A DNA stretch of 64,000 nucleotides from Fontisubflavum oceani (GCF_030407165.1 NZ_CP129111.1:2046001-2110000); one strand, 5' to 3'; numbered from the stretch's first letter, positions 1 to 9,110 are shown. Notes: a model not told the origin generated them from the sequence alone. Made by a program: numbers and translations.

Positions 1-1
1 G

Positions 2-631
2 CGGGTGATCCCGCCCGAGGCGCTTAACGCACGTTTTGACGAAGCGGAGACGGTCGATTGGGCCTGCGCCGCGGCGCTGGATCGATTGGGTTTTGCCACA
101 TCCGGCGAATTGGCGGCGTTTTGGGATTTGGTCCGCCCGGCAGAGGCGAAGGCCTGGGTTGCCGATGCGGTGGAGATGGGGCGCGTGATCGAGGTTGAGA
201 TCGCTCTGGCGCAGGGCGGCACGCGCTCTGTGGTGATGTGGCCCGAAACGCTTGAGACGCTGACGCAGTTGTCACCGATCCCGCCCCGGCTCCGCATACT
301 GAGTCCATTTGACCCGGCCTTGCGGGATCGAAATCGCGCCGAACGCCTTTTCGGGTTCCACTACCGGATCGAGATTTTCGTGCCGGAGGCGAAGCGGCGC
401 TATGGCTATTATGTCTTCCCGGTGATGGAGGGTGACCGAATGATCGGTCGCATCGATATGAAATGCGACCGGTCTCGTGGCGGTTTGGACGTGACGGGGT
501 TCTGGCCCGAACCGGGCGTGAGAATGGGCAAAGGCCGACACGTGCGGCTGATGAAGGAACTGGAGCGGGTGACGCGGCTGACCGGGTGCCCAGACCTTCG
601 GCTGTCACCGGGCTGGCTGCGGCACAGTTAG
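2..631 (+). CDS. YcaQ-like winged-helix DNA glycosylase, 3' part
   Basis: This is the C-terminal part (about 209 residues) of a protein of the YcaQ family (crosslink-repair DNA glycosylase, formerly DUF1006). The reading frame is open through the left edge, so the true start lies outside the window. Family-typical stretches are visible: LSPFDPALRDRNRAERLFGF followed by a YRIE-FVPEAKRRYGYYV segment and a GDRMIGRIDMK segment, which form the conserved C-terminal half of the family. Known members unhook interstrand crosslinks. Nothing in the fragment shows the catalytic N-terminal half. It ends 65 bases before the next gene, with no obvious terminator. Confidence 0.8.
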   Translation, partial: RVIPPEALNARFDEAETVDWACAAALDRLGFATSGELAAFWDLVRPAEAKAWVADAVEMGRVIEVEIALAQGGTRSVVMWPETLETLTQLSPIPPRLRILSPFDPALRDRNRAERLFGFHYRIEIFVPEAKRRYGYYVFPVMEGDRMIGRIDMKCDRSRGGLDVTGFWPEPGVRMGKGRHVRLMKELERVTRLTGCPDLRLSPGWLRHS

Positions 632-696
632 GGCTTGCGCCCGGGATCGTGGCATAGGACCACTACCGCGCAATGTGAGCGCTATCGGAGAGCCTG

Positions 697-1644
697 ATGC
701 GGGACGTTCTGACCCTGACCCTCAACCCGGCCTTGGATGTCTCGGCGGTGGTGCCGCAAGTGGTGGCCGGGCCGAAACTCCGCTGCTCCGATGCCCGGAT
801 CGATCCGGGCGGCGGCGGGGTGAATGTCTCGCGTGCTATCCGGCTTTTGGGGGGGAACTCGCGCGCAATCGTTGCCTCCGGCGGGGTTACCGGGGCGCTT
901 TTATGTGACCTTCTTGAGGGCGAGGGGGTCGATGTCACCCGCTTGCCGGTGTCCGGCCTGACCCGGCAGTCTTTCGCGGTTACCGATGCCGAGGCGGGCG
1001 GGCAATATCGCTTTGTCATGCCGGGCCCGGACTGGAACGAGGCGGATTTGGACGCGCTTTGGGCGGTGTTGGACGCCGCTATGGGGCCGGACGCGTTGCT
1101 GGTTGTTTCGGGCAGCTTGCCACCGGGTCTGACGCCCGATCTCCTGTCGCAGATCAACAGTCGCGCCCGGGCGGCGGGCGCGCGGATGCTGCTAGATACA
1201 TCTGGAGATGCGCTGGTCCAGGCGGTTGAACAGACCGCGCATCCGTTTCACGTGTTGCGCGTTGATGGTGCGGAGGCCGATGAACTCGCGGGTCGTCCGC
1301 TCAGAACCCCGGAAGACACTGCCGCCTTTGGCCGGAGCCTGATTGCCGCGGGCCGTTGTGAGCATGCGGTGATGGCGCTTGGCGCGCAGGGCACTTTGGG
1401 CATCTCGGATGAGGCTTGTTTCTTTTGCCGTCCACCCCTGATCGAAACGGTGAGCGCGGTTGGCGCGGGCGATAGCCTCGTGGGGGCCATGGCGCTGGCC
1501 TTGGCGCGCGGAGCGGAGTTTGATGCGGCGGTGCGCTTTGGCACGGCAGCGGCAGGGGCGGCGGTAAAAACCCCGGCCACAGCGCTTTGTGACCGGGGTG
1601 AGGCCGAAGCCCTTGTGTCGCAGATCAGTGTCGAAGCGATCTGA
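697..1644 (+). CDS. 1-phosphofructokinase-type PfkB sugar kinase
   Basis: A 315-residue carbohydrate kinase of the PfkB/ribokinase fold, hexose (1-phosphofructokinase or PfkB/LacC) subgroup. It opens with the subgroup-typical TLTLNPALD and shows the glycine-rich substrate loop GGGGVNVSRA at residues 38-47. The C-terminal PfkB signature with GAGD is at 257-260, where Asp260 is the expected catalytic base. The length is normal. A GGAG ribosome site lies about 7 bases before the ATG. It converges on the inositol importer genes with a 6-base gap, so it is not in their transcript. The subgroup phosphorylates fructose-1-phosphate, fructose-6-phosphate or tagatose-6-phosphate; the sequence alone does not decide which. 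Confidence 0.85.
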   Translation: MRDVLTLTLNPALDVSAVVPQVVAGPKLRCSDARIDPGGGGVNVSRAIRLLGGNSRAIVASGGVTGALLCDLLEGEGVDVTRLPVSGLTRQSFAVTDAEAGGQYRFVMPGPDWNEADLDALWAVLDAAMGPDALLVVSGSLPPGLTPDLLSQINSRARAAGARMLLDTSGDALVQAVEQTAHPFHVLRVDGAEADELAGRPLRTPEDTAAFGRSLIAAGRCEHAVMALGAQGTLGISDEACFFCRPPLIETVSAVGAGDSLVGAMALALARGAEFDAAVRFGTAAAGAAVKTPATALCDRGEAEALVSQISVEAI

Positions 1645-1650
1645 GCCGGG

Positions 1651-2439
1651 TTAGACCGTCCCGCCGAGCGATCCCTCCAACGCGACAAGCTCTTGCCCGC
1701 CGGCCATAAGATCTTGCAGCTCTTCGGGCGTGATCTGCCCACGCTGTGCGGTGCCCAAGGTCTTGCCGCGATTGAGCACGGTAAACCGATCACCGACCGC
1801 CAGCGCGTGGCGCACATTATGGGTGATGAACACCACCGCGATGCCCTGTTTCCGCACCTTGTCGATGGTTGCCAGAACATTGGCCGTCTGCCGCACGCCG
1901 AGCGCCGAGGTCGGCTCGTCCAGGATCAACACTTTGGCGCCGAAATGCACGGCGCGGGCAATGGCCACCGTCTGTCGCTCCCCGCCCGACAGCGTTCCGA
2001 CGGCCTGATCCGGTCCGCGCAGGTTGATGCCCATCTTTTTCATCTCGGCCATGGTCACGTCATTGGCGTGCTCATGGTCGAACATCTTGATCGGCCCGAT
2101 TTTCTTGATCGGCTCGTTGCCCATGAAGAAATTCCGGCTGACCGACATCAGAGGGATCATTGCAAGGTCTTGATAAACCGTGGCGATTCCTGCCGAGATT
2201 GCGTCACGCGGATCGTCGAATTTCAGCGGTTGGCCTTCGAAGAATATCTCCCCTTTGGTCGGCTTGTGAACCCCGGACATGGTCTTGATAAAGGTCGATT
2301 TTCCAGCACCATTATCACCCAGAAGGCAATGGCATTCGCCCGGATAGACTTCCACGGTCACCCCGGCGAGCGCGATGACACTGCCGAAATGCTTCTCGAT
2401 ATTCTTCATCTCGACGATGGGGGCATGTTCGGGATTCAT
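1651..2439 (-). CDS. Sugar (inositol) ABC importer, ATP-binding subunit
   Basis: A 262-residue single nucleotide-binding domain of the FrcA/RbsA class, which powers CUT2-type sugar importers at the inner membrane. Walker A GDNGAGKST is at 41-49, the ABC signature LSGGERQ at 150-156 and Walker B LILDEP at 171-176. RbsA proteins usually carry two such domains in about 500 residues; this half-length form matches the FrcA type, which acts as a homodimer. It is the last gene of the operon binding protein - permease - ATPase. The 5' gene overlaps it almost completely end to start (1-base gap). The operator at 4681 assigns the operon to the inositol regulon by inference. Confidence 0.9.
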   Translation of the reverse strand: MNPEHAPIVEMKNIEKHFGSVIALAGVTVEVYPGECHCLLGDNGAGKSTFIKTMSGVHKPTKGEIFFEGQPLKFDDPRDAISAGIATVYQDLAMIPLMSVSRNFFMGNEPIKKIGPIKMFDHEHANDVTMAEMKKMGINLRGPDQAVGTLSGGERQTVAIARAVHFGAKVLILDEPTSALGVRQTANVLATIDKVRKQGIAVVFITHNVRHALAVGDRFTVLNRGKTLGTAQRGQITPEELQDLMAGGQELVALEGSLGGTV

Positions 2440-2440
2440 A

Positions 2441-3553
2441 TCAACGCTCCCCCGTGATGATGCGGCGAATATAGGTGTTCAGGATCACCGCGAAGAGCAG
2501 GATGACGCCCAGGAAGACCCGGAAAAGCGAGCTTTCGACACCCGCGAAGAAGAGGCCTTGCTGCACGACCCCGAAGATCAGCGCGCCAAGCGCGGCGCCC
2601 ACGACCGATCCATATCCCCCGGTCAGAAGCGCGCCACCAATGACCACCGCGATGATCGCCTCGAACTCTTTCAGCACGCCTCGGTCGGCGCCCGCAGAGC
2701 CAAACTCCATCACCTGACAGGTGGCGAAGACAGCCGCGCAGAACGCGGTGAACATAAACATCTGAATTTTCACCCGGTTCACGGGAACGCCGACATAGCG
2801 GGCGGCTTGCGCATCGCCACCAGCAGCAAAGACCCAGTTGCCAAACCGTGTGCGGGTCATCACGAAATGCCCGAAAATCACCAGGCCGATGGCCCAGACA
2901 ATCAACATCGGCAGGCCATCGATCACAGGCTCGCCTGCCCGGTTGCCGCGCTCAAATGTGTCGATGAGGCCGATATCGGCCAGCCAGACGAAGATTGGCC
3001 CACCGATCTCGCCCCCAAAGAGCGACGCCAGCCAGTCACCTTCAGCTGCGTCGTCAATGCCGCCGATGATGGTGCGACGTTCGATGGTTTGGGGAAAGAA
3101 GATGGTGAAGCCGCGCAGGATGAAGAGCGCCGCAAGGGTCACGATGAAGCTTGGCAAGCCGGTCTTGATCACGATGTAGCCGTTCAGCGCCCCAATCGAG
3201 ATGCAGATCGCGAAGGTGATCAAGATCGCCATCCACACAGGCCAACTCAGCGTGACCGAAAAGATCGCGATGGACATGCCGGCAAAACCGATCATCGAGC
3301 CGACCGAGAGATCAAACTCGCCCGCGATCATCAGCATACAGGCACCAACCGCGATAATCATGAACTGCGCCGAAACTGTGGACCAGTTCATGATGCCCTG
3401 GGCGTTGAACATGCCACTATCGGACGCGAATAGGATGAAGAAGGTGAAGACGGCGATGGTGCCGACGATCCCGCCCAATTCGGGCCGGATCAGCGCCCGG
3501 CGAATGCCTGACATTTCCTTAATGCGTTCGTCTTGCGTTGCCGCCTCAGACAT
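2441..3553 (-). CDS. Sugar (inositol) ABC importer, permease (RbsC/FrcC family)
   Basis: A 370-residue polytopic permease of the BPD_transp_2 family (RbsC, FrcC). Several long hydrophobic segments are visible, together with the conserved GEFDLSVGSMIGFAGM region typical of the family. I place the start at 3553 because GGGAGGGAG lies a few bases upstream there; an ATG 15 bases further upstream has no such site. It is the second gene of the importer operon, between the binding protein and the ATPase. The family forms the membrane channel of CUT2 importers for monosaccharides and cyclitols. Confidence 0.9.
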   Translation of the reverse strand: MSEAATQDERIKEMSGIRRALIRPELGGIVGTIAVFTFFILFASDSGMFNAQGIMNWSTVSAQFMIIAVGACMLMIAGEFDLSVGSMIGFAGMSIAIFSVTLSWPVWMAILITFAICISIGALNGYIVIKTGLPSFIVTLAALFILRGFTIFFPQTIERRTIIGGIDDAAEGDWLASLFGGEIGGPIFVWLADIGLIDTFERGNRAGEPVIDGLPMLIVWAIGLVIFGHFVMTRTRFGNWVFAAGGDAQAARYVGVPVNRVKIQMFMFTAFCAAVFATCQVMEFGSAGADRGVLKEFEAIIAVVIGGALLTGGYGSVVGAALGALIFGVVQQGLFFAGVESSLFRVFLGVILLFAVILNTYIRRIITGER

Positions 3554-3594
3554 ATCTCTCCCTCCCAAGAAATCCCGATGGCCGGGAACAAAAA

Positions 3595-3627
3595 GGGCGC
3601 GGCAGCGCCTGACTGGCCGCCGCGCCC
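3595..3627 (-). terminator. Stem-loop with T-run between binding protein and permease genes
   Basis: A 9-bp perfect inverted repeat (GGGCGCGGC at 3595-3603 against GCCGCGCCC at 3619-3627) with a 15-base loop. On the minus strand it is followed by TTTTTG, so it resembles an intrinsic terminator. It sits inside the operon, just after the binding-protein gene, and therefore probably acts as a leaky terminator or mRNA-stabilising hairpin that favours the binding protein. Confidence 0.65.
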
Positions 3628-3642
3628 GGTCTTAACTAGCGC

Positions 3643-4593
3643 TCAGCGGAACTCGCCGGCGTATTCTTCGACCAATTCCAGCCCATCAGCGGTGATGAAA
3701 CCGGGGCCCGAGTTGATGTTATTGCCCGGCAGCACGCCATAGCGGTGGTAGTTGGTCAGAACGACAACCGGCAGATAAGCCTGCAGGAAGGGCTGCTGAT
3801 CGATGCCCCACTCGATGACGCCATCACGAATGCCTTGAACGATGTTGTCGCCCAGATCGAAGGTGCCGAAATAGATGTCCCCGGCCATACCGTTGGATTC
3901 CAGCGCCAGGATGGTCGGGTCGGCCGAGGTCGGCCCGAGGGTCAGGATGGCGTCGGTATCCGGGTTGCTGTTCAGATAGGCCAGGACCCGGTTCTGAATC
4001 TCCGACGGGTCGGTGCCGCTGTCGATCATCGAGTCGCCCAGATCGACGCCCAGACCATCGGCAAAGCCCTGGCAACGCTCGGCCACAACCGGGTTCGAGA
4101 TCACATGGTTCACGCAGAGGAACGAGGTGACGCCGTCACGCGCCGCGCGCTGACCTGCGGCCAGGCCCGCGTCATATTCCGGCTGACCGACATACATCAG
4201 CGCGCCGACTTCCGCGGCCTGCTCCGGTGTGCCGGAGTTCATAATGATCACGTCAATGCCCGCATCCACGGCAGCCTGGATCGGCTCGCGCAGCACGTCG
4301 AAATCGGCAAGCGTCGTGATGATCCCATCGGGGCCGGAGGCGGTGGCCTGTTCAATGATCCGCGCCATATCGGCGATGTCGCCGCTGGTTGGGTTGCGAT
4401 ACTCAACCTCGACACCCATCTGATCGCCTGCCAGTGCCAGCGCGTTGCGGATCGTATTCCACCAGCTGTCGCTATCGGGGGCGTGGCTGACCAACACATA
4501 GCGTTCGCCCTCAGCGGCGGCCTGACCGGCCACCAAGACCGGCGCGGCGGCGACCAAAGCGGTCAGCGCGACGGTTTTCAAAAATGATTTCAT
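3643..4593 (-). CDS. Periplasmic sugar-binding protein of the inositol-type ABC importer
   Basis: A 316-residue periplasmic binding protein of the RbsB type (Peripla_BP_4). It has a clear Sec signal peptide ending near AQAAAEG: a lysine followed by a hydrophobic alanine/valine-rich stretch. I chose the ATG at 4593, which has GGGAGGAAATC just upstream. It is the first gene of the operon binding protein - permease - ATPase and lies divergently from a LacI regulator with a perfect palindrome between them. The same palindrome precedes the inositol catabolic genes, so myo-inositol or a related cyclitol is the likely ligand. That substrate call is inference from regulation and neighbourhood. Confidence 0.88.
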   Translation of the reverse strand: MKSFLKTVALTALVAAAPVLVAGQAAAEGERYVLVSHAPDSDSWWNTIRNALALAGDQMGVEVEYRNPTSGDIADMARIIEQATASGPDGIITTLADFDVLREPIQAAVDAGIDVIIMNSGTPEQAAEVGALMYVGQPEYDAGLAAGQRAARDGVTSFLCVNHVISNPVVAERCQGFADGLGVDLGDSMIDSGTDPSEIQNRVLAYLNSNPDTDAILTLGPTSADPTILALESNGMAGDIYFGTFDLGDNIVQGIRDGVIEWGIDQQPFLQAYLPVVVLTNYHRYGVLPGNNINSGPGFITADGLELVEEYAGEFR

Positions 4594-4680
4594 GATTTCC
4601 TCCCAATTTATCCCGCCGGCGGACACGGGTTTTGCGGTCTCTCTCCGCCTTGGGCAAATCGTAACCACGAATCGAGTCAA

Positions 4681-4698
4681 TTTGCAACCGGTTGCAAA
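4681..4698. promoter_or_regulatory. LacI-family operator (perfect 18-bp palindrome), copy 1
   Basis: TTTGCAACCGGTTGCAAA reads the same on both strands and has the central CG expected of LacI-family operators. It lies between the divergent importer operon (start 4593) and the LacI regulator gene (start 4784). An identical copy lies at 9008-9025. Confidence 0.85.
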
Positions 4699-4783
4699 AA
4701 TCTTTGACCTAAGCCATGTTGATTTTGCGGGTTTCGCCTGAAATGAGGCGCGGAACCGCATTGCAAACGGATCGCGATCAAGG

Positions 4784-5782
4784 ATGGCTGTCACCCTCAA
4801 AGATGTTGCTGAACGCGCCGGTGTGTCCCGCTCTGCGGTCTCGCGTACCTTTACCGAAGGGGCGTCCGTCTCGGAGAAGACGCGCCGGAAGGTGGAAAAG
4901 GCCGCTGACGAGTTGGGCTACAGCCCCAATGCGCTCGCCTCCAGTTTGACGACCGGGCGGACCAAGCTGATCGGGCTGGTCTCCAACAACTTCCACAACC
5001 CGATCTTCCTAGAGGTTTTTGATCTCTTCACGCGGGGGTTGCAAGAGCGGGGTTTGAGGCCGCTCTTGGTCAATCTGAGTGATGAGATCGACCCGGCCAA
5101 TTCGGTCCGGATGCTGCGGCAGTATTCTGTAGACGGGGTGATCGTGGCGTCCTCGACGCTACCGCCCAGCTTTTCCAAGGCGTTCCGCGACGCTGGCGTG
5201 CCGGTGGTGCATTCCTTTGGCCGCCGGTCGAGCACGCCAGAGGTGCATGTGGTGGGCATCGACAACCAGGAATGCGGGCGGATGGCGGGGCGAACCTTAA
5301 TCGATCGCGGCTATACCCGCGTGGCGTTTCTGGGCGGGCCTGAGCGCGCCACGTCGACGCAAGATCGGTTTGCCGGGTTCATGGATGTGATGCGCGCGAA
5401 TCCCGAAATTGAGGTGAGCCACAGTTTCGCGTCGGACTATTCCTTCGATGCGGGCCGTGTGGAGATGACGAAACAGCTGATGACTGACCCGGCGCAGGCC
5501 TATTTCTGCGGCGATGATGTTTTGTCGATTGGGGCGTTGAGCGCCGTTGAGGATGCTGGCCTGTCGGTTCCGGGCGATGTCGGGCTGATCGGATTGAACG
5601 ATATGGAGATGGCGCGGTGGGAGAATATCGATCTCACCACCATCCGGCAGCCGATCCCCGAGATCATCAATTCCTCGATTGATCTGGTGGTGGCGACCGT
5701 GGACAGGCCCGATCGCACACCGGAGGCGCGGCTCTTTCCCTGCGAGATCGTTGAGCGCGGGACGCTACGGCCCCTGACCTGA
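4784..5782 (+). CDS. LacI-family repressor of the inositol regulon
   Basis: A 332-residue LacI/GalR regulator. The N-terminal helix-turn-helix is plain (TLKDVAERAGVSRSAVSRTF, residues 4-23), followed by the hinge with SPNALASSL and a periplasmic-binding-protein-like effector domain. The gene is divergent from the importer operon and converges on the minus-strand inositol operon. The perfect palindrome 86 bases upstream of its start is the probable operator for both itself and the importer, and the second copy at 9008 would control the divergent iol operons. The effector is presumably inositol or an early catabolite. It serves the same role as IolR in other phyla but belongs to a different family. 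Confidence 0.9.
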   Translation: MAVTLKDVAERAGVSRSAVSRTFTEGASVSEKTRRKVEKAADELGYSPNALASSLTTGRTKLIGLVSNNFHNPIFLEVFDLFTRGLQERGLRPLLVNLSDEIDPANSVRMLRQYSVDGVIVASSTLPPSFSKAFRDAGVPVVHSFGRRSSTPEVHVVGIDNQECGRMAGRTLIDRGYTRVAFLGGPERATSTQDRFAGFMDVMRANPEIEVSHSFASDYSFDAGRVEMTKQLMTDPAQAYFCGDDVLSIGALSAVEDAGLSVPGDVGLIGLNDMEMARWENIDLTTIRQPIPEIINSSIDLVVATVDRPDRTPEARLFPCEIVERGTLRPLT

Positions 5783-5790
5783 CGGCTTTG

Positions 5791-6948
5791 CTACCGAAAC
5801 ATGGGCGGGCGCGCATCGACCCATGCACCCTCTGCCTTGCCGCTTTCGGCCACGGCAAAGACCGCGGCCATGGAGCGCAATCCGTCGGCGGCGCGCGGAT
5901 AGAGGTCTGCGGCCGGGTCCATCGGCCGCCCTTCTTTTCCCGCACGAATGGCTTCCGCCAAGTCTTTGTAGATATTGGCGAATGCCAAAGGCATCCCTTC
6001 CGCATGGCCAATGGTGACGCGCGTCGTCCGGTCGGCCTCCGGGCTCAAGCCCGCTTCGCCGCGTTCGATGATCTGAAGACGTTCGCCCAATGGCATATAG
6101 TAAAGCTGGTTCGGCTGTTCCTGCGACCATCTCAGCCCGCCAGTTTCGCCGAAGACTTGGATGCCAAGCCCATGTTGCCGCCCAATCGCGACCGAGGAGG
6201 TCCAGAGCCGCCCAACCGTGCCGCCGGACATGCGGAAATTCACCATCGCGTCGTCTTCCAACACACGGCTTTCAATGGCTGACACCGTATCAGCGCTGAG
6301 CCGGTCGACCTCTTGGCCGGTGACGAAGCTGGCCATATGCATCGCGTGGATGCCGCAATCGGCAAATTGGGCCGAGACCCCGGCCTGCGCCGGATCATAG
6401 CGCCAACGAACGCGGGGGTTGTCTGCATCAGCGGCATCCGCGTGATGGCCATGGGCGAACTCGGCGACAACCAGGCGGATATTGCCCAGATCGCCGCGCG
6501 CGATCATCGCTTTCATATGGCGCACGAGGGAATAGCCAGAATACCCGTAGTTCACCGCGCAGATCTTGCCGGTCGATTGAGAGAGGCGCACAATCTCTTC
6601 GCCTTCCTCGACCGTCATCGTCATCGGTTTTTCGCAGAGGACGTGGAAACCGCCCTCCAAGAAGGCTTTGGTGATCTCGAAATGGGTCGCGTTGGGCGTC
6701 GCAACGGTCACCAGATCGACCCGATCGGGCCGTGCCATTTCACCCGCCAACATCTCGCGCCAATCGCCGTAAGACCGATCCGCGGCCAGCCCAAGCGTTT
6801 GCCCATATGCCCGGCCAGCATCTGGCCGATGGTCCAAAGCACCTGCCGTGAACGCGAACTCGCCATCCAACCCCGCGCCCAAGCGATGCGCAGGCCCGAT
6901 TTGGCTGCCTTCGCCGCCGCCGATCATGCCCCAGGTGAGTTTTGCCAT
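5791..6948 (-). CDS. Gfo/Idh/MocA-family dehydrogenase, inositol-type
   Basis: A 385-residue NAD(P)-dependent oxidoreductase. The Rossmann motif GMIGGGEGSQIG is at the N-terminus and the family motif CEKPMTM, with the catalytic-type lysine, follows. I chose the ATG at 6948, which has AAAGGA upstream. It is the last gene of the minus-strand operon with an IolE-like protein and a second Gfo/Idh protein. The family includes inositol 2-dehydrogenases and IolW/IolX-type enzymes acting on scyllo-inositol or inosose. The exact stereoisomer cannot be read from the sequence. Its stop is 8 bases from the convergent LacI gene. Confidence 0.85.
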   Translation of the reverse strand: MAKLTWGMIGGGEGSQIGPAHRLGAGLDGEFAFTAGALDHRPDAGRAYGQTLGLAADRSYGDWREMLAGEMARPDRVDLVTVATPNATHFEITKAFLEGGFHVLCEKPMTMTVEEGEEIVRLSQSTGKICAVNYGYSGYSLVRHMKAMIARGDLGNIRLVVAEFAHGHHADAADADNPRVRWRYDPAQAGVSAQFADCGIHAMHMASFVTGQEVDRLSADTVSAIESRVLEDDAMVNFRMSGGTVGRLWTSSVAIGRQHGLGIQVFGETGGLRWSQEQPNQLYYMPLGERLQIIERGEAGLSPEADRTTRVTIGHAEGMPLAFANIYKDLAEAIRAGKEGRPMDPAADLYPRAADGLRSMAAVFAVAESGKAEGAWVDARPPMFR

Positions 6949-6964
6949 GGTCGGTATCCTTTGA

Positions 6965-7855
6965 TCAAAAGCCGATGGAAGAGAGGTATTCCCGATTGGC
7001 GCGCGCATCGCCAATCGGATCGGGGTCAAGCAGCGGGTCGCAATCCTGTTCCACTGTGCACCAGCCCTCAAACCCGGCGTCGAGCAGAACCTGCCGGACG
7101 GCGGGGAAATCCACATTACCCTGGCCCAGATTGCAGAAAATGCCTTGGCCGCAGGCGTCGTAAAACCCAGTGCGCTTGGCGATAACGTCGGCTTTCACAA
7201 CCGGATCTATATCTTTGAAATGCATATATGAAATCCGATCCATGTGGCGTTTCATAAAGGCCACGGGATCAAAGCCGGCATAAGAATGATGCCCGGTGTC
7301 GAAGCAGATTTTCAGAATGCTCTCATCCACTTCATCCAGGAGGCGCTCCAGCTCCGGCTCGAAATCCATGAAGCCTGCCGCATGAGCATGGATGCCAACT
7401 GTCAAACCATAGTCTTCGGCCCCCATTTTCGCGATCGTGGCGATCCGGTCGCGATAAGCGGCCCATTCGGCGGCGTCCATCTGCTCGGCCTCATCGGCCC
7501 GACCGGCTGTGGGCGCGCGGCGTGGCGAGATCGAGTCGATTAGCACCAAGTGTTCCGCGCCATGCGCAGTCAGCGCTTTGCAGGTGCGCACCGCGCCATC
7601 CATCACATCTTCCCAAGCGTCGGGATCATGGAAGGCCCGGAATACCACGCCGCCAATCAACTCCAGGTCATGTTCGGCCAGCGCCTCGGCCAAAATCGCG
7701 GGGTCCTCGGGCATGAAACCCACCGGGCCCAGTTCGATGCCTTTATAGCCCGCGGCGGCGCAGTCTTTCAGAACCGATTGCCAGGTAGGGTTGCGCGGGT
7801 CATCCGCGAATTCCACACCCCAGGAACAGGGCGCATTGCCAATGCGTATCGTCAT
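6965..7855 (-). CDS. IolE-like sugar-phosphate isomerase/epimerase (inosose dehydratase type)
   Basis: A 296-residue TIM-barrel protein of the AP_endonuc_2 (xylose-isomerase-like) family. The N-terminal IGNAPCSWGVEF is characteristic of IolE-type inosose dehydratases and their close relatives. Metal-binding residues typical of the barrel are visible: GIHAHAAGFM, CFDTGHHSYAG and YMHFKDIDP. IolE removes water from scyllo-inosose, giving the diketone that IolD opens. It lies between two Gfo/Idh dehydrogenases, with spacings of 16 and 12 bases, so all three are probably one transcript under the operator at 9008. It is the only IolE-type gene in the window, which supports assignment as the pathway dehydratase. 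Confidence 0.85.
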   Translation of the reverse strand: MTIRIGNAPCSWGVEFADDPRNPTWQSVLKDCAAAGYKGIELGPVGFMPEDPAILAEALAEHDLELIGGVVFRAFHDPDAWEDVMDGAVRTCKALTAHGAEHLVLIDSISPRRAPTAGRADEAEQMDAAEWAAYRDRIATIAKMGAEDYGLTVGIHAHAAGFMDFEPELERLLDEVDESILKICFDTGHHSYAGFDPVAFMKRHMDRISYMHFKDIDPVVKADVIAKRTGFYDACGQGIFCNLGQGNVDFPAVRQVLLDAGFEGWCTVEQDCDPLLDPDPIGDARANREYLSSIGF

Positions 7856-7867
7856 GTCCGTACCTTT

Positions 7868-8989
7868 TCAGACAGAGGAGAGAGGGAGCCAGCGTCTCGC
7901 CTCGGACGAGGCAATGGCGGCGGTCACGATGCGGTTAACCTCCATCCCGTCGCGGAATGTTGGCCAGACCGGTTGGCCGGTCTCAATGGCGGTCAAGAAA
8001 TCCTTCGCCTCGATGATGATCTGGTCTTGATAGCCGGTGCCATGGCCCGGACCCTGGCAGAACGGCAGATAGTCGGGATGGGCCGGGCCAGTCAGGATCT
8101 TGGTGAAGCCGCGTGTGGCCTCAGGGCCTTCGGCGCGATAGAGCCAGAGCGCATTCTGGTCCTCTTGATCGAAGCGGATCGCGCCTTTTGTGCCCGTGAT
8201 TTCATAGGTATAGCCCATCTTTCGCCCCGTCGCGATGCGGCTGAAATACATGTGCCCCATGACGCCGCTTTCAAACCGGCACATGAGCTGCGCATGGTCA
8301 TCATTGGTCACTTCTGCAGGGCCGCCCGCGCCGCGCCGCGTCTTATGCACCGTCTCGACCTCGCCCATGACCTCTGCAATCGGGCCGATCAGGGCCAGCG
8401 CGGCGTTGATCATATGCGGGGCCAGATCGCCCATCGTGCCGTTCGCCATACCAGAAGTGCGCCAATTGGCTGGCAGATCGGGGTCGGCCAGGAAATCTTC
8501 GGTATGCTCGCCGCGGAACCAGGTCAGATCGCCAAGCGCGCCCTCGGCGATCAGTTGCCGGGCGAATTGCGTGGCGGGGGTGCGGACATAGTTGAAGCCC
8601 ACCATATTGGTGACACCCGCAGCTTCGGCAGCGGCCACCATGGCGCGGCTGTCATCAAGGGAGGCCCCCAGAGGTTTTTCGCAAAGCACCGGTTTGCCCA
8701 GAGCAAATGCGGCTTCGGCGATCTGCCGATGCATGGATTGCGGCGCGGCGATCACGATGGCCTCAACCGCCGGATCGTTGACCAAGACCGGCCAATCATC
8801 GGTGGCCCGGGCAAAACCATAGGCCTGTCGGTATCTTTCGGCGCTTTCCGGCGAGGTCGCGCAGACCATCTCTAGCCGGGGCCGAAGGGTGGTGTTGAAG
8901 ACCGCCCCGACAGAGGCCATCGCCACAGCATGGGCTTTGCCCATATAGCCGCCGCCGACAATTCCGATCCCCTTTCCGTCATGGGCCAT
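7868..8989 (-). CDS. Gfo/Idh/MocA-family dehydrogenase, inositol-type
   Basis: A 373-residue oxidoreductase with the Rossmann motif GIVGGGYMGKAHA near residue 6 and the motif LCEKPLGASL. The start at 8989 is set by AAAAAAGG just upstream; longer readings would run through the operator. It is the first gene of the minus-strand operon. Its start lies 18 bases from the perfect palindrome at 9008-9025, so repressor binding there would block this promoter directly. Substrate is probably an inositol stereoisomer or an inosose. With the proteins at 5791 and 14492 it makes three members of this family in one regulon. Confidence 0.85.
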   Translation of the reverse strand: MAHDGKGIGIVGGGYMGKAHAVAMASVGAVFNTTLRPRLEMVCATSPESAERYRQAYGFARATDDWPVLVNDPAVEAIVIAAPQSMHRQIAEAAFALGKPVLCEKPLGASLDDSRAMVAAAEAAGVTNMVGFNYVRTPATQFARQLIAEGALGDLTWFRGEHTEDFLADPDLPANWRTSGMANGTMGDLAPHMINAALALIGPIAEVMGEVETVHKTRRGAGGPAEVTNDDHAQLMCRFESGVMGHMYFSRIATGRKMGYTYEITGTKGAIRFDQEDQNALWLYRAEGPEATRGFTKILTGPAHPDYLPFCQGPGHGTGYQDQIIIEAKDFLTAIETGQPVWPTFRDGMEVNRIVTAAIASSEARRWLPLSSV

Positions 8990-9007
8990 GCCTTTTTTGA
9001 AATACGG

Positions 9008-9025
9008 TTTGCAACCGGTTGCAAA
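9008..9025. promoter_or_regulatory. LacI-family operator (perfect 18-bp palindrome), copy 2
   Basis: TTTGCAACCGGTTGCAAA, identical to the copy at 4681-4698. It lies between the divergent Gfo/Idh gene (start 8989) and iolD (start 9111), and so can control both iol transcripts. Confidence 0.88.
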
Positions 9026-9110
9026 ACTAGTATCTTCAGATTCGACGCGACGCAATGGCCAAAAGACAGGGCCGCTCGTCGGACCCCTATGATGACACCC
9101 GGGAGGAGAG

